From the NCBI GenBank assembly GCA_026874595.1, contig CM049320.1, forward strand, positions 41,044,714 to 41,108,713: a stretch of DNA of 64,000 nt, in the 5' to 3' direction. Made by a program: the position numbers and the translations under genes. Source of the DNA: Sipunculus nudus. Its lineage: Eukaryota; Annelida; Sipuncula; Golfingiida; Sipunculidae. Positions within the stretch are counted from its first letter, which is position 1; each line of letters begins with the position of its first letter. The notes beneath the pieces are model-generated. The model was not told where the DNA came from. It searched no databases and worked only from the letters and a program-made list of their open reading frames with translations. Shown one piece after another: positions 25,190 through 36,981 of this stretch.

Positions 25190-26120
25190 TATAGGAAATT
25201 CTATAAGTTGCATATGGAAGTAACAACCTAATTTATGGCAATCAAGAATTTTAACCTTTAATATTAATCTCTATTTTATATTTTACTATTTTTACTTTTT
25301 CCAATGATCTTAAGGTCAGATGTGTCTCTCCATATAAGTAGCCAACGTTTCTGCTGGTCATATATTTAAAATGTTTTACTTACAAACTGTTAACATGACA
25401 TTATCCAATCAGCAGCTGTCAACTGAGGTTGTTTTGGGAAAAAAAATCACTTTTGGCATCTGGCCTATGACCTTGACCCCCATAATTTCATTTGTGGGGC
25501 TGATTTAATGTAAAATATAGACTGCAGGGCTTCCTCTGACTTTTATATTTCCTATCTTTTCTTATATATTCCTATGATAAAAATTATTTCATGCAATTTC
25601 CATTGTTTTTCAGCATGTAGACTGTAATCTCCCATATTTATCTATTTTTTCCACTGCACAATTATGTTTCCAATAACATCATGGTTATTATTAAATAATA
25701 ATTTTAATATAAATCTATTATAAATGAAAACATGCAGCTCTTTTGTAGAACTGTTTATGTGAGTGATACAGTCAGATAGGTACAACCACCTTCACCAATT
25801 AAACAGACATTTAGTACATACTTGGAGGATAGATGGTCATATAAGTTTACCCTGCAAATCTTTATTGTGCAGTGAAAACTCCATGTTTTTCCTATATTTT
25901 TGGCTTAAAATTTCTATAAACTCATATTTCTGTCTCAAGTCCTCCTATAGAATTCCAGTATTTCTTTAGGAGCGTGAAGGAAGCTCAAAGAAATATGAAA
26001 ATATTTTCCTTAAATTTTATGAAAGGTTTGTTTTCTCCTCGTTGAAAATTAGGTCAAATAATCTTCTACCCTGTATTAACATTTTCCCCCTTGAAATGAA
26101 ACTTATTAAACATTTCCTAG

Positions 26121-26198
<78 letters not shown>

Positions 26199-27371
26199 CT
26201 TTGAAAATACTTAAACTGGATTTCACTCCAGTTTATTAATATTTTTTCTTAGCTAGCTTTTGGAATGTGCTGCTTAGTTTTACACATATAATGCAAAATT
26301 AAAGCTGGTACCCCTTGGTGGGAAAAGTCAATGTAATAGCAACAGGCCCATGTAAAACGTTACGTTGAAGAAGCGCCTATAGAGGCATCGTAGCAGGACA
26401 TCAGTTCCATTATCCGTCCTTTAAAAAATCTTTGTCAGTTAATGTTATTTCATATTCCATTTCTGATAATAGTTTAAATTAAGGTCAGAGCTCAAGGAAT
26501 GCATTATTCTGGTCAAACCCATAAAGTTGAATTTATGTAAATATATATGGATTAGGGGAAATGCACTGATTTAAGAAATGAAACAATAATAATGGAATGA
26601 TTACATACAGTGCATTAAAATGTGCTTAACCTTTGGTCCATATCATTTGCATAAAACTGTTGCACTTACATCTCACGAATACAAGGGACTTGCACTTATA
26701 GCTTCAATAACGTATTCATTATCTACCACTTTTTCTGACACAAAGCTACCGGTATAGCCACAAATTATATATTTACATTCCTGCATACATTATTTGTGAC
26801 TGTTGCTTTAGTTGTCACAAGCATGAAATCATTGCGATGGATTTTAGGTTGCTTTTAAGTATCTTTGACAGAATAAAAAACTATTGACAAACAGGTGAAT
26901 TTCATTTTAAATATGATATTTAATATAACTGTTTTTTTAGTGTGCATATTCTAAGCAAACGTGACAGAAATTCCCTCAATTTACTGTCATCCTCCTGTCA
27001 TGCTTTATTCCCTTTTCCTATTTACGGAAGATTAAGACCAACATTCTTTTGAAAAAACTTTCTGTTTTGATAGGCAGAGCTGATAGAAACTATGTAAGTA
27101 AGTTGAAATATGAATGTTTGAAAATCATATCTATGGTATTATAGAAATGGTAATATGTTACGATTCTTGCAGGTGCATTTTTCCATGATCCAGCGTTTGA
27201 ATCGGAAGATTGTGTCCCGTTAGAGGCTCCTAGCAGAGTCAACTAAAGTGGCTCCTACTGAAAAGAAAATTTCCCAGTCTGAGAGCAACATACAGAGATT
27301 ACATACAAACTACAAATGAAAATCCTGGTCATAAACATGCCTGATTTGTTGACACCTGTGTAAAGCATACA
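25190..27371. other. Non-coding; upstream region of the large gene
   Basis: Contains an AT microsatellite (about 26125-26200). Acceptor-like sites are at 27172 (GATTCTTGCAG) and 27372 (GCATACAG). A 15-codon upstream ATG frame lies at 27316-27363. Confidence 0.35.
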
Positions 27372-30218
27372 GTGGATAGCAAAATAGAAACGAAGTTTGA
27401 TAACCAAGAGAAACGTTTAATCAGAGAAATGTACAATCAAGAATCACAGTTGGCCCCTACAACTAGTATGCCTGGTGGAGAAAATGCAGCTCCTGCATGT
27501 AGGTTATTGCAAACGCCTGGCCAAGCAGCTTCTCCAGCGAACATGGTTGAATCCAAGGATAAATGTGGCACACACCAACAGAGCCCAATGGGCGTACGCG
27601 TTGGAGCAATGCTTGACGGAAATCCTTCCAATACACAGCCTACACTTGTTGGATATAATCAAAGTCAGTTAGCAAACGATTCACACACTCCACGATCAGT
27701 TGAAACACAGGCTTCATGTACAGATTCTGGCAGCACCCAGTCTGTTATTGGACAGAATCACTCCTCTGATAATGTACACCCGTTATCAAACGAGCCCGGT
27801 GCAAACGAAGGAGGGTTTCTGCATCCCACGACTTCGCCTCCTACTTCAAAGGAACAGGCAAGTACTGTTGTCACACCTGCAGGTATAGAAAACCAGGATA
27901 GTCATAATAATGAACATCAGCCTGTTTCCTTCCTTCCGCATATGACATCCCCTCTGCATCACCCACCGGTACCTTTTGACACAAAATCTGTCGCCCATGG
28001 AAAACATTGGGATGGCAACGGAACTGTTCATCCTGCCTTTAATGCAGAAAAGCAAATGTGCCACGACCACGGTGCTTCCCACAGACGACATGCAGTTTTG
28101 CCAACAAACAGTGCACAATGTCAGGGTGATTACACAGAGAATTATTGTAACAGGCCGGAATACACTTACAATGTTCCTTCTTACAATACAGACAGCTATA
28201 ATGGTCATTCAAATGACCAAGGATACAACAGCTACCAGAATTATGGTCCACAAGAAGCAGGTTACATGCAATGGGAATCATTAAACCATTACGGTGAGAG
28301 ACACAATATGTGCATGTATGGACCTCCAAATCCTTACGGCATGAGGCTTTGCAACACCCCACAAGGGCACCGTGACCATGTCTACAAGCCAGATACTTAT
28401 CAAGATAATTACAGTGACAGCCTTTCATCCCCTTCTCCGGACAGAGCCAGTTTTTCGTCCTCGAATGAACATGTTGGGTTTCCTCATGGCAATCTTATGT
28501 ATGGATTTGCGGATAATCACCATTACTCAACACAGAAAAAGAGCAAACGGAAAAGGAATAAAACTAAAAGAGGTTGTGACATATCTGGTCTTAGTGGCAT
28601 AAAAGCCCAAATGGATGAGACTGTCATACTTCAACTGCCATCAGAACCACCGAAGTCCATCCCAGAGGCAGTCTGCATGTATATTGATTATCTAATAGCA
28701 GAAAACGAGGCCAAAACGGAGATTTCCAAAGCTGACACACCGGACTATCTTGATGTAGATTATACTGAGGAAGATTACTTACAAGAAGTCCTTCACAAGC
28801 ATGTAGAGTTCCCAACAACCAAATTCCAAGAATGGCTGCGTCTATACAATTTCGAGGTGCAGGTCTGTGGCACGCCAAAGAAAAAGAGACCCTCTTCTAA
28901 TGAGGACTTTTCACAAACAAACCAATATGCAAAGATGGCTACCACCATGAACATATCTCAGGTTGACAAAGCTAAACCTGCAACAAAAGGCGCCATAGAT
29001 ATTCATATCACTAGGCCAATATATCCAGAATTAACTAGCGAAGATTCAAAGGCAGTGCAGTCTCTAATAGCAAACACACTAACACATACGAACCAAAGTC
29101 CTGTCTCATCTGAGAAGGTACAAAATGTACAGGATAATCAGAGCGATAGGACGGTGAGAAGTTTTCACGGTGAAGGTCCCACTAAAACTATGTCCATGGT
29201 GCAACAACCCAAATTACCAGGTTTCCAAAGTACATTTGGTTCCTGGGAAGCAGGTTGTAAGACAGACAATATTGAAGGTTTGTCTGCGAGAAAGACAAGT
29301 AACATATCTAAAGGGGAGCGCAAGTCTCTTCATGACGACCAGATTTTAATTAAACTTGCTGAAGAGGCAGGAATAAACCTTGCTACCCCCGAAATAAAAA
29401 GCAAATCTCCAGACATGCAAGCCAACTGTGCAGACACTTTGCTTACAAATAGCCAAGACGCATCAGCAAAATCTGGTAACCCTTCGGCTTTTCCCGAAAA
29501 TACTTGGATGAGGGTTAACTTTGATCCCGTCAAGGGCAGGGCATCAGAGCCAGGCTCGGATAAGCCGGTTACGACTACAATTACTCCAGTAACAGAACGA
29601 CAAACGGTGAGTGGACACGGTACAAAGTGTAAGTTTGAACAAGAAGGTCCAGTGAGTGGTAGAGATGCGAGTTCAGTTACTGCTCAGCAAAAGGTTGATG
29701 TAGAACAGAAACACCATGAGGTCACAGGAAATTCTACAGGTGAAGCAGCTTCCTCATCTTCGAGAGGGGCTCCTGTGGCTGTATCACATACTAATGAAAC
29801 TACCATAAACGAAATTGATCCTGAGAAAGAACATACAGATGAAGGTACCAATTCAGAACGCAACGCAGCCGCAAAAAAAAATATGAGCATGGACACTGAT
29901 GTTTCAGAGGGTGTATCTGCAAATAAAGCTGAAAATACCAGCAAAGACCTCGTGAAACGGGGAACAGAAGTAGAGCAAGGTATTCAATCAGACAGGTTCG
30001 AACCGACAAAATCCGAGAGTAAGCTCGTCACAGTTGGAGAAAGCAAGTGTATCGATTCTGAACCAGTAAAACCAGTGACAGAAAATCAAAGGTCTACTTC
30101 ACCGAGGTCAAGAGAAACCACAGTGAGCGCTTCTAAAAGGGGCTATTCTCTCGAACACAATGTCAAGGGAGCAGAAGACATTGACAGTACACCCGAGAAG
30201 AAATTGAGAAGAAACTAA
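27372..30218 (+). CDS. Large disordered nuclear-type protein, family not recognised
   Basis: An uninterrupted frame ends at TAA 30216-30218. The first in-frame ATG is 27429 (929 aa); the frame stays open back to 27345. The residues before the ATG (KIETKFDNQEKRLIREM) look like coiled coil, so the real protein may enter by splicing near 27373. The order is: Ser/Thr/Asn/Gln-rich N-terminus; a Tyr/Asn/Gly-rich prion-like stretch (about 28128-28440); a basic cluster KKSKRKRNKTKR (about 28535-28571); a short ordered-looking island rich in helix formers (about 28612-28870) ending with TPKKKRP; then a long Ser/Thr/Glu/Lys-rich tail finishing PEKKLRRN. These features fit a nuclear or RNA-granule protein. 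No domain or transposon motif was recognised, and codon use is balanced and clearly coding. Function is unknown. Confidence 0.8.
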   Translation: MDSKIETKFDNQEKRLIREMYNQESQLAPTTSMPGGENAAPACRLLQTPGQAASPANMVESKDKCGTHQQSPMGVRVGAMLDGNPSNTQPTLVGYNQSQLANDSHTPRSVETQASCTDSGSTQSVIGQNHSSDNVHPLSNEPGANEGGFLHPTTSPPTSKEQASTVVTPAGIENQDSHNNEHQPVSFLPHMTSPLHHPPVPFDTKSVAHGKHWDGNGTVHPAFNAEKQMCHDHGASHRRHAVLPTNSAQCQGDYTENYCNRPEYTYNVPSYNTDSYNGHSNDQGYNSYQNYGPQEAGYMQWESLNHYGERHNMCMYGPPNPYGMRLCNTPQGHRDHVYKPDTYQDNYSDSLSSPSPDRASFSSSNEHVGFPHGNLMYGFADNHHYSTQKKSKRKRNKTKRGCDISGLSGIKAQMDETVILQLPSEPPKSIPEAVCMYIDYLIAENEAKTEISKADTPDYLDVDYTEEDYLQEVLHKHVEFPTTKFQEWLRLYNFEVQVCGTPKKKRPSSNEDFSQTNQYAKMATTMNISQVDKAKPATKGAIDIHITRPIYPELTSEDSKAVQSLIANTLTHTNQSPVSSEKVQNVQDNQSDRTVRSFHGEGPTKTMSMVQQPKLPGFQSTFGSWEAGCKTDNIEGLSARKTSNISKGERKSLHDDQILIKLAEEAGINLATPEIKSKSPDMQANCADTLLTNSQDASAKSGNPSAFPENTWMRVNFDPVKGRASEPGSDKPVTTTITPVTERQTVSGHGTKCKFEQEGPVSGRDASSVTAQQKVDVEQKHHEVTGNSTGEAASSSSRGAPVAVSHTNETTINEIDPEKEHTDEGTNSERNAAAKKNMSMDTDVSEGVSANKAENTSKDLVKRGTEVEQGIQSDRFEPTKSESKLVTVGESKCIDSEPVKPVTENQRSTSPRSRETTVSASKRGYSLEHNVKGAEDIDSTPEKKLRRN

Positions 30219-31269
30219 GCTGATTCTTTTCTTTATGGTTGCGATTAACACTTTTATTAAAGTTTTTATTTCCTTTCCAGTGGCAAATTTGACACAACTT
30301 CATGTATATACAATAATGTGCCAAGTATCGTAAGTTTTTAAGGTATGGGGCTATCAAAATCATTAGGCCGGCGATGTTCAAAGGTGTGGTCAATTCTTTA
30401 CATTACAATCGTCTCGATCCTGATCGATAGACCAATTACGTACACACAGAAACGGTAAACGCATCTCATTTCTATTTAAATAATTTCATAATATCTCACA
30501 TCCATGGTGTTGCATAATTAATGGCATGTTGTTTTAGCCGTATTTTTATTGGCATGCTTGTTAACCTGTTGTAATGTTGCTGTTGTTCAATGATGGTTAT
30601 GCGTGTTATCTTTTCGTGTTACCGTTACAATGTTGGTGCCACTCTGTGGCAGTATTTTGATCTATTTTCAGCATGGCTGAATTTCAGTTGAAGGTACTTC
30701 AAACTGAAATATAATTCACTACCGACAATGACAAAAGTAACTTGTTTTGCCTCTGTGTAAAGTATTTAATATCCCATTACATACATTTTAGTTAAAATGG
30801 CCGTTAGACAGGTCTGTTGAATTGAGAAGTGGAAATGAGTGTGCAAACAGTGTCGTATTTATTATTTACGGACTTCGTTTTCTCCATTTGTTCAGCAAAC
30901 GTTGAGCCCCATGCATAGTTGTATGTTCTGTGCAAACTTTATTTGCCCTTGCAACAGATATCATGGGCCATTTTAATAGATTATAGACGATGCATTTTAT
31001 TTAATTTTTGCATTTATTTGTCGCCAGACTTGGCTGTAGATTTATTTTGATTTATTGGTTGTGCAACTTGAAATACATCAGTTGTAGGCATGTTATTTTT
31101 ATTAAATAAAATTTTAATTTGGTGTGATTTTAATTTATTAATTGACGGAAATTTTCGATTTCGGCAAGTATGTTGGTCAGTTGCGTATATCTGTTTGTGA
31201 GTGTGCGTTAGTACTCTCCTTGCCACAATTTTATAGTGATCGATCTGAAACTTACAGGGCTGATTGAAA
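30219..31269 (+). other. Probable 3' UTR of the large gene
   Basis: AT-rich non-coding sequence follows the stop. A canonical AATAAA is at 31105-31110, about 890 nt after the stop. The transcript end itself cannot be seen. Confidence 0.4.
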
Positions 31270-32415
31270 GTTGAAAGTCGCGGAAGCCTATTGTATTTGG
31301 TCAAAATAGGTCAAAGATCAAAGTCATCAAGAAACGTCGGAAATTTTATTTTCATCATTACTTTGTCAATATTGGTCCTATCTTAACAAACTTTAGCTCA
31401 TTTTCTTCCACCTTATCTTCTCCATAACTTATTCTAGTCAACTGGTGTCAACATTTGGTCAATTTGTCAGTATGTCTGTCCGTTTGTCAGCTGTCCCCAG
31501 TGTCGCCTGCTTGCTGTTTTTTTTTTTAACGTATAGCATTCTACAGGTCCAAGTTTCGCAAGAATCACTTTATACATATCGTGTATCGGGAAGATATCTT
31601 GAAGCTGTATGCGTATCTTTAAAATAAGTCAAAGTTCAAGATAATCAAAACATTTCCAAATGTTATTTTTTCTAATAATCACTTTATACATATCGTATAT
31701 CGGGAAGATATCTTGAAGCTGTATGCGTATCTTTAAAATAAGTCAAAGTTCAAGGTAATCAAAACATTTCCAAATGTTATTTTCCTAATAACTTTGTCGA
31801 TCTTGGTCCTATCTTTACTACTTTAAGCTCATTTTCTTCCTATTTATCTTCTTCACAATCTGGTCTAGTCAACTGGTCTTAACTTTGTCAGTATGTCTGT
31901 CTGTCTGTCAGTTGTCCTAAATTTCGTCTGCTTGCTGTATGTTGCGTCTTCTATTTAGCAGTCTAAAGGCCACAGTTTTACAGGAATCATTTTGTAACTT
32001 TTGAAACTGGTTGTGTATTTTTAATAGGTCAAAGTTTAAGGTCAAGGTCATCAAAACAGGTCATAATCTGTCAGTTGTCCTCGATTTCGCTTGTGAGCTG
32101 TTTCTTGTCTCTGACATTCTACAGGCCAGTTACGCAGGAATTACTTTGTAACTTACACAATCGTGTATCGGAACGATTTCTGGAAGCTGTATATGGCTCA
32201 TTTTATTCCTTTTTCGTCTTCTTTATGAAATAATCAAGTAACCCGTCTTCCATTCTGTCAGTATGTCTGCCGGTTTGTCAGTTGTCCTAAATTTCGCCTG
32301 TATGTTGTTCTTTGGTCCAATATATAGCATTCTAGAGGACAAAGTTCTGGATAACCTTTAAAACCTAAACATTTCTTTGTATATGCAAGATTTCTGGAAG
32401 CTGTACGTTTTTTTT
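31270..32415 (+). repeat. Family E tandem repeat block
   Basis: Units of roughly 320-420 bp share TTTGTCAGTATGTCTGTC, CAGTTGTCCTAAATTTCGCC, ATTCTACAGGCCA and a TTTCTGGAAGCTGTA block (GTCAGTATGTCTGTC near 31465, 31888 and 32258). Within the first unit, a 111-bp segment is duplicated almost exactly (about 31566-31676 and 31678-31787). Further copies are at 36990-37660. Non-coding. Confidence 0.7.
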
Positions 32416-33330
32416 AGCGAACCTGTTAGCTTATGCGATGGTGCGGCGTCGTCCGTCGTGCGTCGTACGTCGTGCGTGGTGCGTCGTCTGTACGTTAACC
32501 ATAGCTATCTCAAAAACGGCAGGAGCTAGCATCACCAATTTTTTTGCAAATAATCAGTCATCCAAAAAACTATATCGGATTTTGTTTATTTTTTTCTAAC
32601 TGCATTTTCTTAGATTTTATTGGGAAAAAAATAAAAAAAAAGCTTTAAAAATCTTCTCCTCCGAAACTGTCCAGCCAAATTGTCCAGTATTTCACAGAAA
32701 AGATCCCTGGAACAATCTTTCTCAAGTTTGTTCGAATGGTTCCAGTTTGGAGATTTTTGGCCTAGTTACAGGAGGTTGAACTTTGTTAACTGTGCAAAAA
32801 AGCATATTAAAATTTAAATCTCAGAAACGGCTGGAGCTATCATCACCAAGTTTTATGCCAATGTTGGTCACATAGGTCATATCTAAAATTGAGGGAATGG
32901 TGGCGCCACCTGCATCGGCCTTTTTTGTACGGGGTCATTAGTGCCTGTGTCACACTGAGGGTTACAAAAAACTTCTTCTCTGAAACCATATGGCCAAAAT
33001 GTTTAATCTCGCACAGAAATGATCTAGGGTAGTGCTTTCTGAAGTTTGTTCAAATGGTCTCTTTTCAGTGACTTTTGGCTAAGGTATGGGAAGCTGAATT
33101 TAGTCATATGCCATTATAGCCCATTTTAGCTCAGTGGCTACAAAGATCTTCTTCTCAAAAACCACTGGGCAAAATTCTTAAATCTCACACATTAATTATC
33201 CTCAGATGTTGATAATTCAAGTTTGTTCAAATGGTTTTGGTTCAGTGCTTTTTGGCTGTGTTACGGGAAGCTGAACTTAGCCAGTTTGCTGTATCTTCCT
33301 ATATGAGTTATAAACTTGCGAAACGTTTTT
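32416..33330 (+). repeat. Family D repeat, copy 1
   Basis: Begins TAGCGAACCTGTTAGCTTAT, then GCGATGGTGCGGCGTCGTCC, then a (CGTCGT)-rich microsatellite. Units containing CAAGTTTGTTC.AATGGTT and TTTTTGGC...TTACGGGA.G then follow. A perfect GGTGGCGCCACC is at 32899-32910. Copy 2 (34807-35210) begins identically; an inverted copy is at 42880-43515. Non-coding. Confidence 0.65.
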
Positions 33331-33909
33331 CGACTGATGCCACTGAAGCCAGTTTGTTAAATATTTTACAAGAATAATCCCTACAATAATTCTTATAATA
33401 ATTGTCATTAATGGTTCCACATGAATGATTCTTGGCTGAATTATGGAGATTGAATTAAGTCATTTTACCACATATGTTAGCTGTGTGATGCTGTTACATC
33501 TAGCCTGGCACCAGTTTATCAGCATCTATTACATCATCCCACTAGACATTTAGATTTCAGGTTATATTTGGTTAATATTGACAAGAAAGTTTTTTTTAAA
33601 AGCTTTTAAAAAATTTAGATTTATGATTTAAGTAATTCATCATACCAGGCATTATTACAATCATGGATATTCAGCTCTCTGTGGCTATATAAAGACAACT
33701 GTGCGTGGATTATAAATTATTGGTATCCCTACTCAACTTTATTCAAGAATTTGCCATCAATGATATATATCTATATTTTAATTTTGCATTCAGTATGCAT
33801 CCGTAATAATTTTACATATATTCCTGATTTCTTTTTTTATAAAAAGTCAGCTGAAAAGCATTTTGTATTGGGAAAATAAATTTCAAAGTTATTTCATGTA
33901 GGGACCACT
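33331..33909. other. No gene seen
   Basis: AT-rich sequence between repeat families; the end of family D may extend into it. Confidence 0.3.
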
Positions 33910-34290
33910 TTTGTGTACAGATGGCAGCACTTGGTTTACCATTGGCAGATTGCCAGTGCCTTGAAGTTGGCCATTAGCCAAGATGATGTAAGCTCTATAA
34001 ATAGTTTTGGCACAGTGCCAGGATTGGAAGAAGTGCAGCCAGGTATAGATCAAGAGTTCACTCAGTGCAGTAGCTGCATTCTATTTATAGATTTGGTAGA
34101 CTGCTCACTGCATCATATTTGGCACCAAAGTTCAGCCTGAATCTATTTATAGCTTTGGCAGACTGCCAACTGTGTCAGATTATGCAACAGGTCAAGAGTT
34201 CACTCAGTGCAGCCAGGTACAGGTCAAAAGTTCACTCAGTCTAGCCAGGTGCAGGTCAAGAGTTCACTCAGTGCAGTAGCTTGAAGCAGC
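33910..34290 (-). repeat. Family G repeat, inverted copy
   Basis: Carries CTATTTATAG (34143-34152) followed by TTGGCAGACTGCCAA (34155-34169), the reverse complement of the 5238-5264 module, plus degraded copies near 33995 and 34088. It ends with two to three short direct repeats of CAAGAGTTCACTCAGTGCAG (about 34048, 34193, 34257). Confidence 0.6.
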
Positions 34291-34379
34291 ATTTTGTCAC
34301 AGGTCACTCGGGGGCAACTGCCTTACTCACCTAAGCCTTGTCAGCCCAGTGCATCAAACTCTGGGGAAGTTTGATGTAT

Positions 34380-34690
34380 TGGACTGATACCTGTCTATGC
34401 GTCTTTGATGGTATTCTCATTTACAAGACAGGTGGTGCCACCTACATTGACTTTTGCTGTGTATGCGCCTGTTTATTTCTACAGAGGAATTTAATACATC
34501 AGCCTAAAATATGTTTATACATATCGGGTAGCTTTATAGTGTACAAGACTGGTGGCGCCACCTACAATAATTTTTGCAAGGGGAATGTCCCTGCTTATTT
34601 CACAGGAGGGGTTTGACATATCAGTCTGACATTGGGCATATGTATATATCTCTTCGTTGTATATAAGACTGGTGGTGCTAGCTACAATTA
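34380..34690 (-). repeat. Family B tandem units
   Basis: Units of about 120 bp with GGTGGTGCCACC (34431), a perfect GGTGGCGCCACC (34551-34562) and a decayed GGTGGTGCTAGC (about 34671). It abuts the hairpin end of the next B element at 34693. Confidence 0.6.
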
Positions 34691-34692
34691 TT

Positions 34693-35985
34693 GTATCCGC
34701 CAAAACAGAGTTTTGCGGATACTATGTTTTCAGTCGGACGCTGACGCTGCCGCCATCGCCGCATAGGTTTCCAGAGAACTCCTCAATAACCACTGGGCAG
34801 AATTTGTAGCGAACCTGTGAGCTTATGCGATGGTGCGGCGTCGTCCGTCGTACGTCTTATCGTTAACCATAACCATTAACCATAGCTTTCTCAAAAACGG
34901 CAGGAGCTAGCATCACCAATTTTTTTACAAATAATTAGTCATCTGAAAAAAAAGTCGGATTTTGTTTATATTTTTTCTAACTGCATTTTTCTCAGATTTT
35001 ATAGGGAAAAGCTAAAAAAGCTTTAAAAATCTTCTTCTCCGAAATTGTCCAGCCAAATTGTCCAATATTTCACAGAAATGATCCCTGGAACAATCTCTCT
35101 CAAGTTTGTTCGAATGGTTCCAGTTCAGAGATTTTTGGCCGAGTTACAGGAGATTGAACTTAGTCATCTGTCCAAAAAAGCACACTAAAATTAAAACCTC
35201 AGAAAAGGCTAGGTCCACCTGAAATTTTGCAGGTTTATACATCCTTGACAGCTTTCTTGATTTTATGGCAAGTGGCGCCACCTACATTTACGCTGCAGAC
35301 ATCCAAGTTCATATCTCAGGAACCATTTGACCGATTAGGCAAAAATTTGCATGTTTATAGATCTCACATAGCTCTTTATCATGCGCAAAACTGGTGGTGC
35401 CACCTGCAATCATTTTTGCACAGCATCCGTCTGTTTATTTTATATGGCATAAAATCACTCATACCTCGGCAGTGGTTTGACATGTCTGCCTAAAATTTTG
35501 CAGGTTTATACATCTTGGATAGCTTTCTGGATTTTGTGGCAGGTGGCACCACCTACATTTATGTATACGCTGCAGACATTCAGGCTTATATCTCAGGACT
35601 GGTTTGACATATCCCCCTGAAATTTTGCATGTGTATTGATCTCACATAGCTCTTAATCATACACAAAATTGGTGGCGCCACCTGCCACCATATTTGCACA
35701 GCGTCCGTCTGTTTTTCTGCCGTGGGCTAAAATCACTCATATCTCAGTAGTGGTTTGACTTATCTGCCTAAAATTTTGCATGTTTATACATCTTGGACAG
35801 CTTTCTGGATTTTGTGGTAGGTGGCACAACCTACATACACATTTCGGCTGCAGACATCCAGGCTATTATGCAACACACCTCACTCTATTTCCCTTGCCAC
35901 TCAATCCATGCCTCACCTCACCTTTCCTACTTTGATTTTGGCGGATACACGTAGTCGCTTGTTGACTACCCATATTCTAGTTTTT
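34693..35985 (-). mobile_element. Family B element, inverted, with family D insertion
   Basis: Reading on the plus strand it opens with a hairpin at 34693-34722 (GTATCCGC.AAAAC returning as GTTTTGCGGATAC) and a GCC-rich tract (34741-34765). A family D fragment (34807-35210, identical start TAGCGAACCTGTGAGCTTAT) follows. Five tandem units come next (palindrome variants at 35271, 35393, 35542, 35671 and 35820), alternating at about 121-148 bp. The terminal block with ACACGTAGTCGCTTGTTGAC ends near 35985 and is the inverse of 8041-8150. Non-coding. Confidence 0.65.
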
Positions 35986-36420
35986 GTGTTGTGTGCACCC
36001 ATGCCAGAATTGCAGCAGTGATGTTTGTTTAATTGTTTCTTGTTCTAAGTGTTTAGTACTTGCTTTGTTCAATACATGTTACACATGTTCTTGAAAAGTA
36101 ATGGTCAAGCATTGAAGCATTATACCTGGTGTAATCTCATTGCACATTTTCGCATTAGGCCTGTAGGCCTTGTCTTTTTTTTAATCAAAGATGAATGCTA
36201 CTTAAAACTCCAAAACTTTTGTTTCTTCATATTTTTTTGTCCGAAACAGTCACAGACACATTCATTTACCTCAGTGTTAACGTCCAACCGTAGCCATTTT
36301 TCTTGGGCAGGACTCGCTCACGTTGCGGTTACCATGGTTCCGAATTGTTGGGGTAAAATGGTTGACATTTGGAAAACGAAACAAAAAACTTGTCTTATTT
36401 CCTTCCTCTAGGTGTTCTCC
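35986..36420. other. No supported gene
   Basis: A plus-strand frame 36049-36411 has no recognised motif. A short block TTCGCATTAGGCCTGTAGGC (36152) recurs inverted near 40545-40570, so this is at least partly repeat-derived. Confidence 0.3.
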
Positions 36421-36423
36421 ATA

Positions 36424-36979
36424 AGGGTGCCTTTCCATACATGCGGATTTTCACCCACGCGGGTCGCCACATGGGGAGAGTCCCTTTCCATATGTGCGGG
36501 TCCCCGCATGCGGGTGTCCCGTTAGTTGGGATAAACGCATGCACTAATAATCATAATTTCTCAAATTTTAGTGTAATGTGTTAATAAAATAATTCAGTGT
36601 AAACATATATACTAACTGATGAGGCATATTTAAGCGGATTAATATCGTATCTCACCAGCCAGGCTTGAATGGTGGCTATTTCCTGTCACAATCTAAGTAA
36701 AGCTGGCCCTGGGCCGTATCACATTGAAGACTGGTCGTATATTTTTTTATGCAGTCTAATAAGCTCTTTCAGTACCTTTTTCTTTTCAAAGACAAGGTCA
36801 TATGCCTACTACACATGCCTGCTACTGATATATACATGTAGCATCTGCATGCGGTCCCCCGCATAAATCCAACACTGCTGGATCCGCATGGGGCCCGCAC
36901 GTATGGAAAGGGGAAAATGATAACACACTTGTTGGATTTCAACCGTGTGGGACCCGCGCAAGATCCGGAAAGGCACCCT
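36424..36979. mobile_element. Non-autonomous DNA transposon in family E, TA flanks
   Basis: The 13-bp terminal inverted repeats are AGGGTGCCTTTCC (36424-36436) and GGAAAGGCACCCT (36967-36979), each bordered by TA. The interior has subterminal CGCATG/GCGGGT repeats (36440-36520 and 36845-36960) and encodes nothing. Sequences on each side (TTCCTCTAGGTGTTCTCCAT and CATGGTCAAATC.TATGGTCT) join to give the uninterrupted family E sequence seen at 37277-37330, which confirms the insertion. Confidence 0.8.
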
Positions 36980-36981
36980 TA

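Noticed and set aside
26017-26239. Frames of Ile-Tyr repeats on both strands (also 20063-20284, 38914-39153, 44466-44792)
   Set aside because: Products of TA/CT microsatellites.
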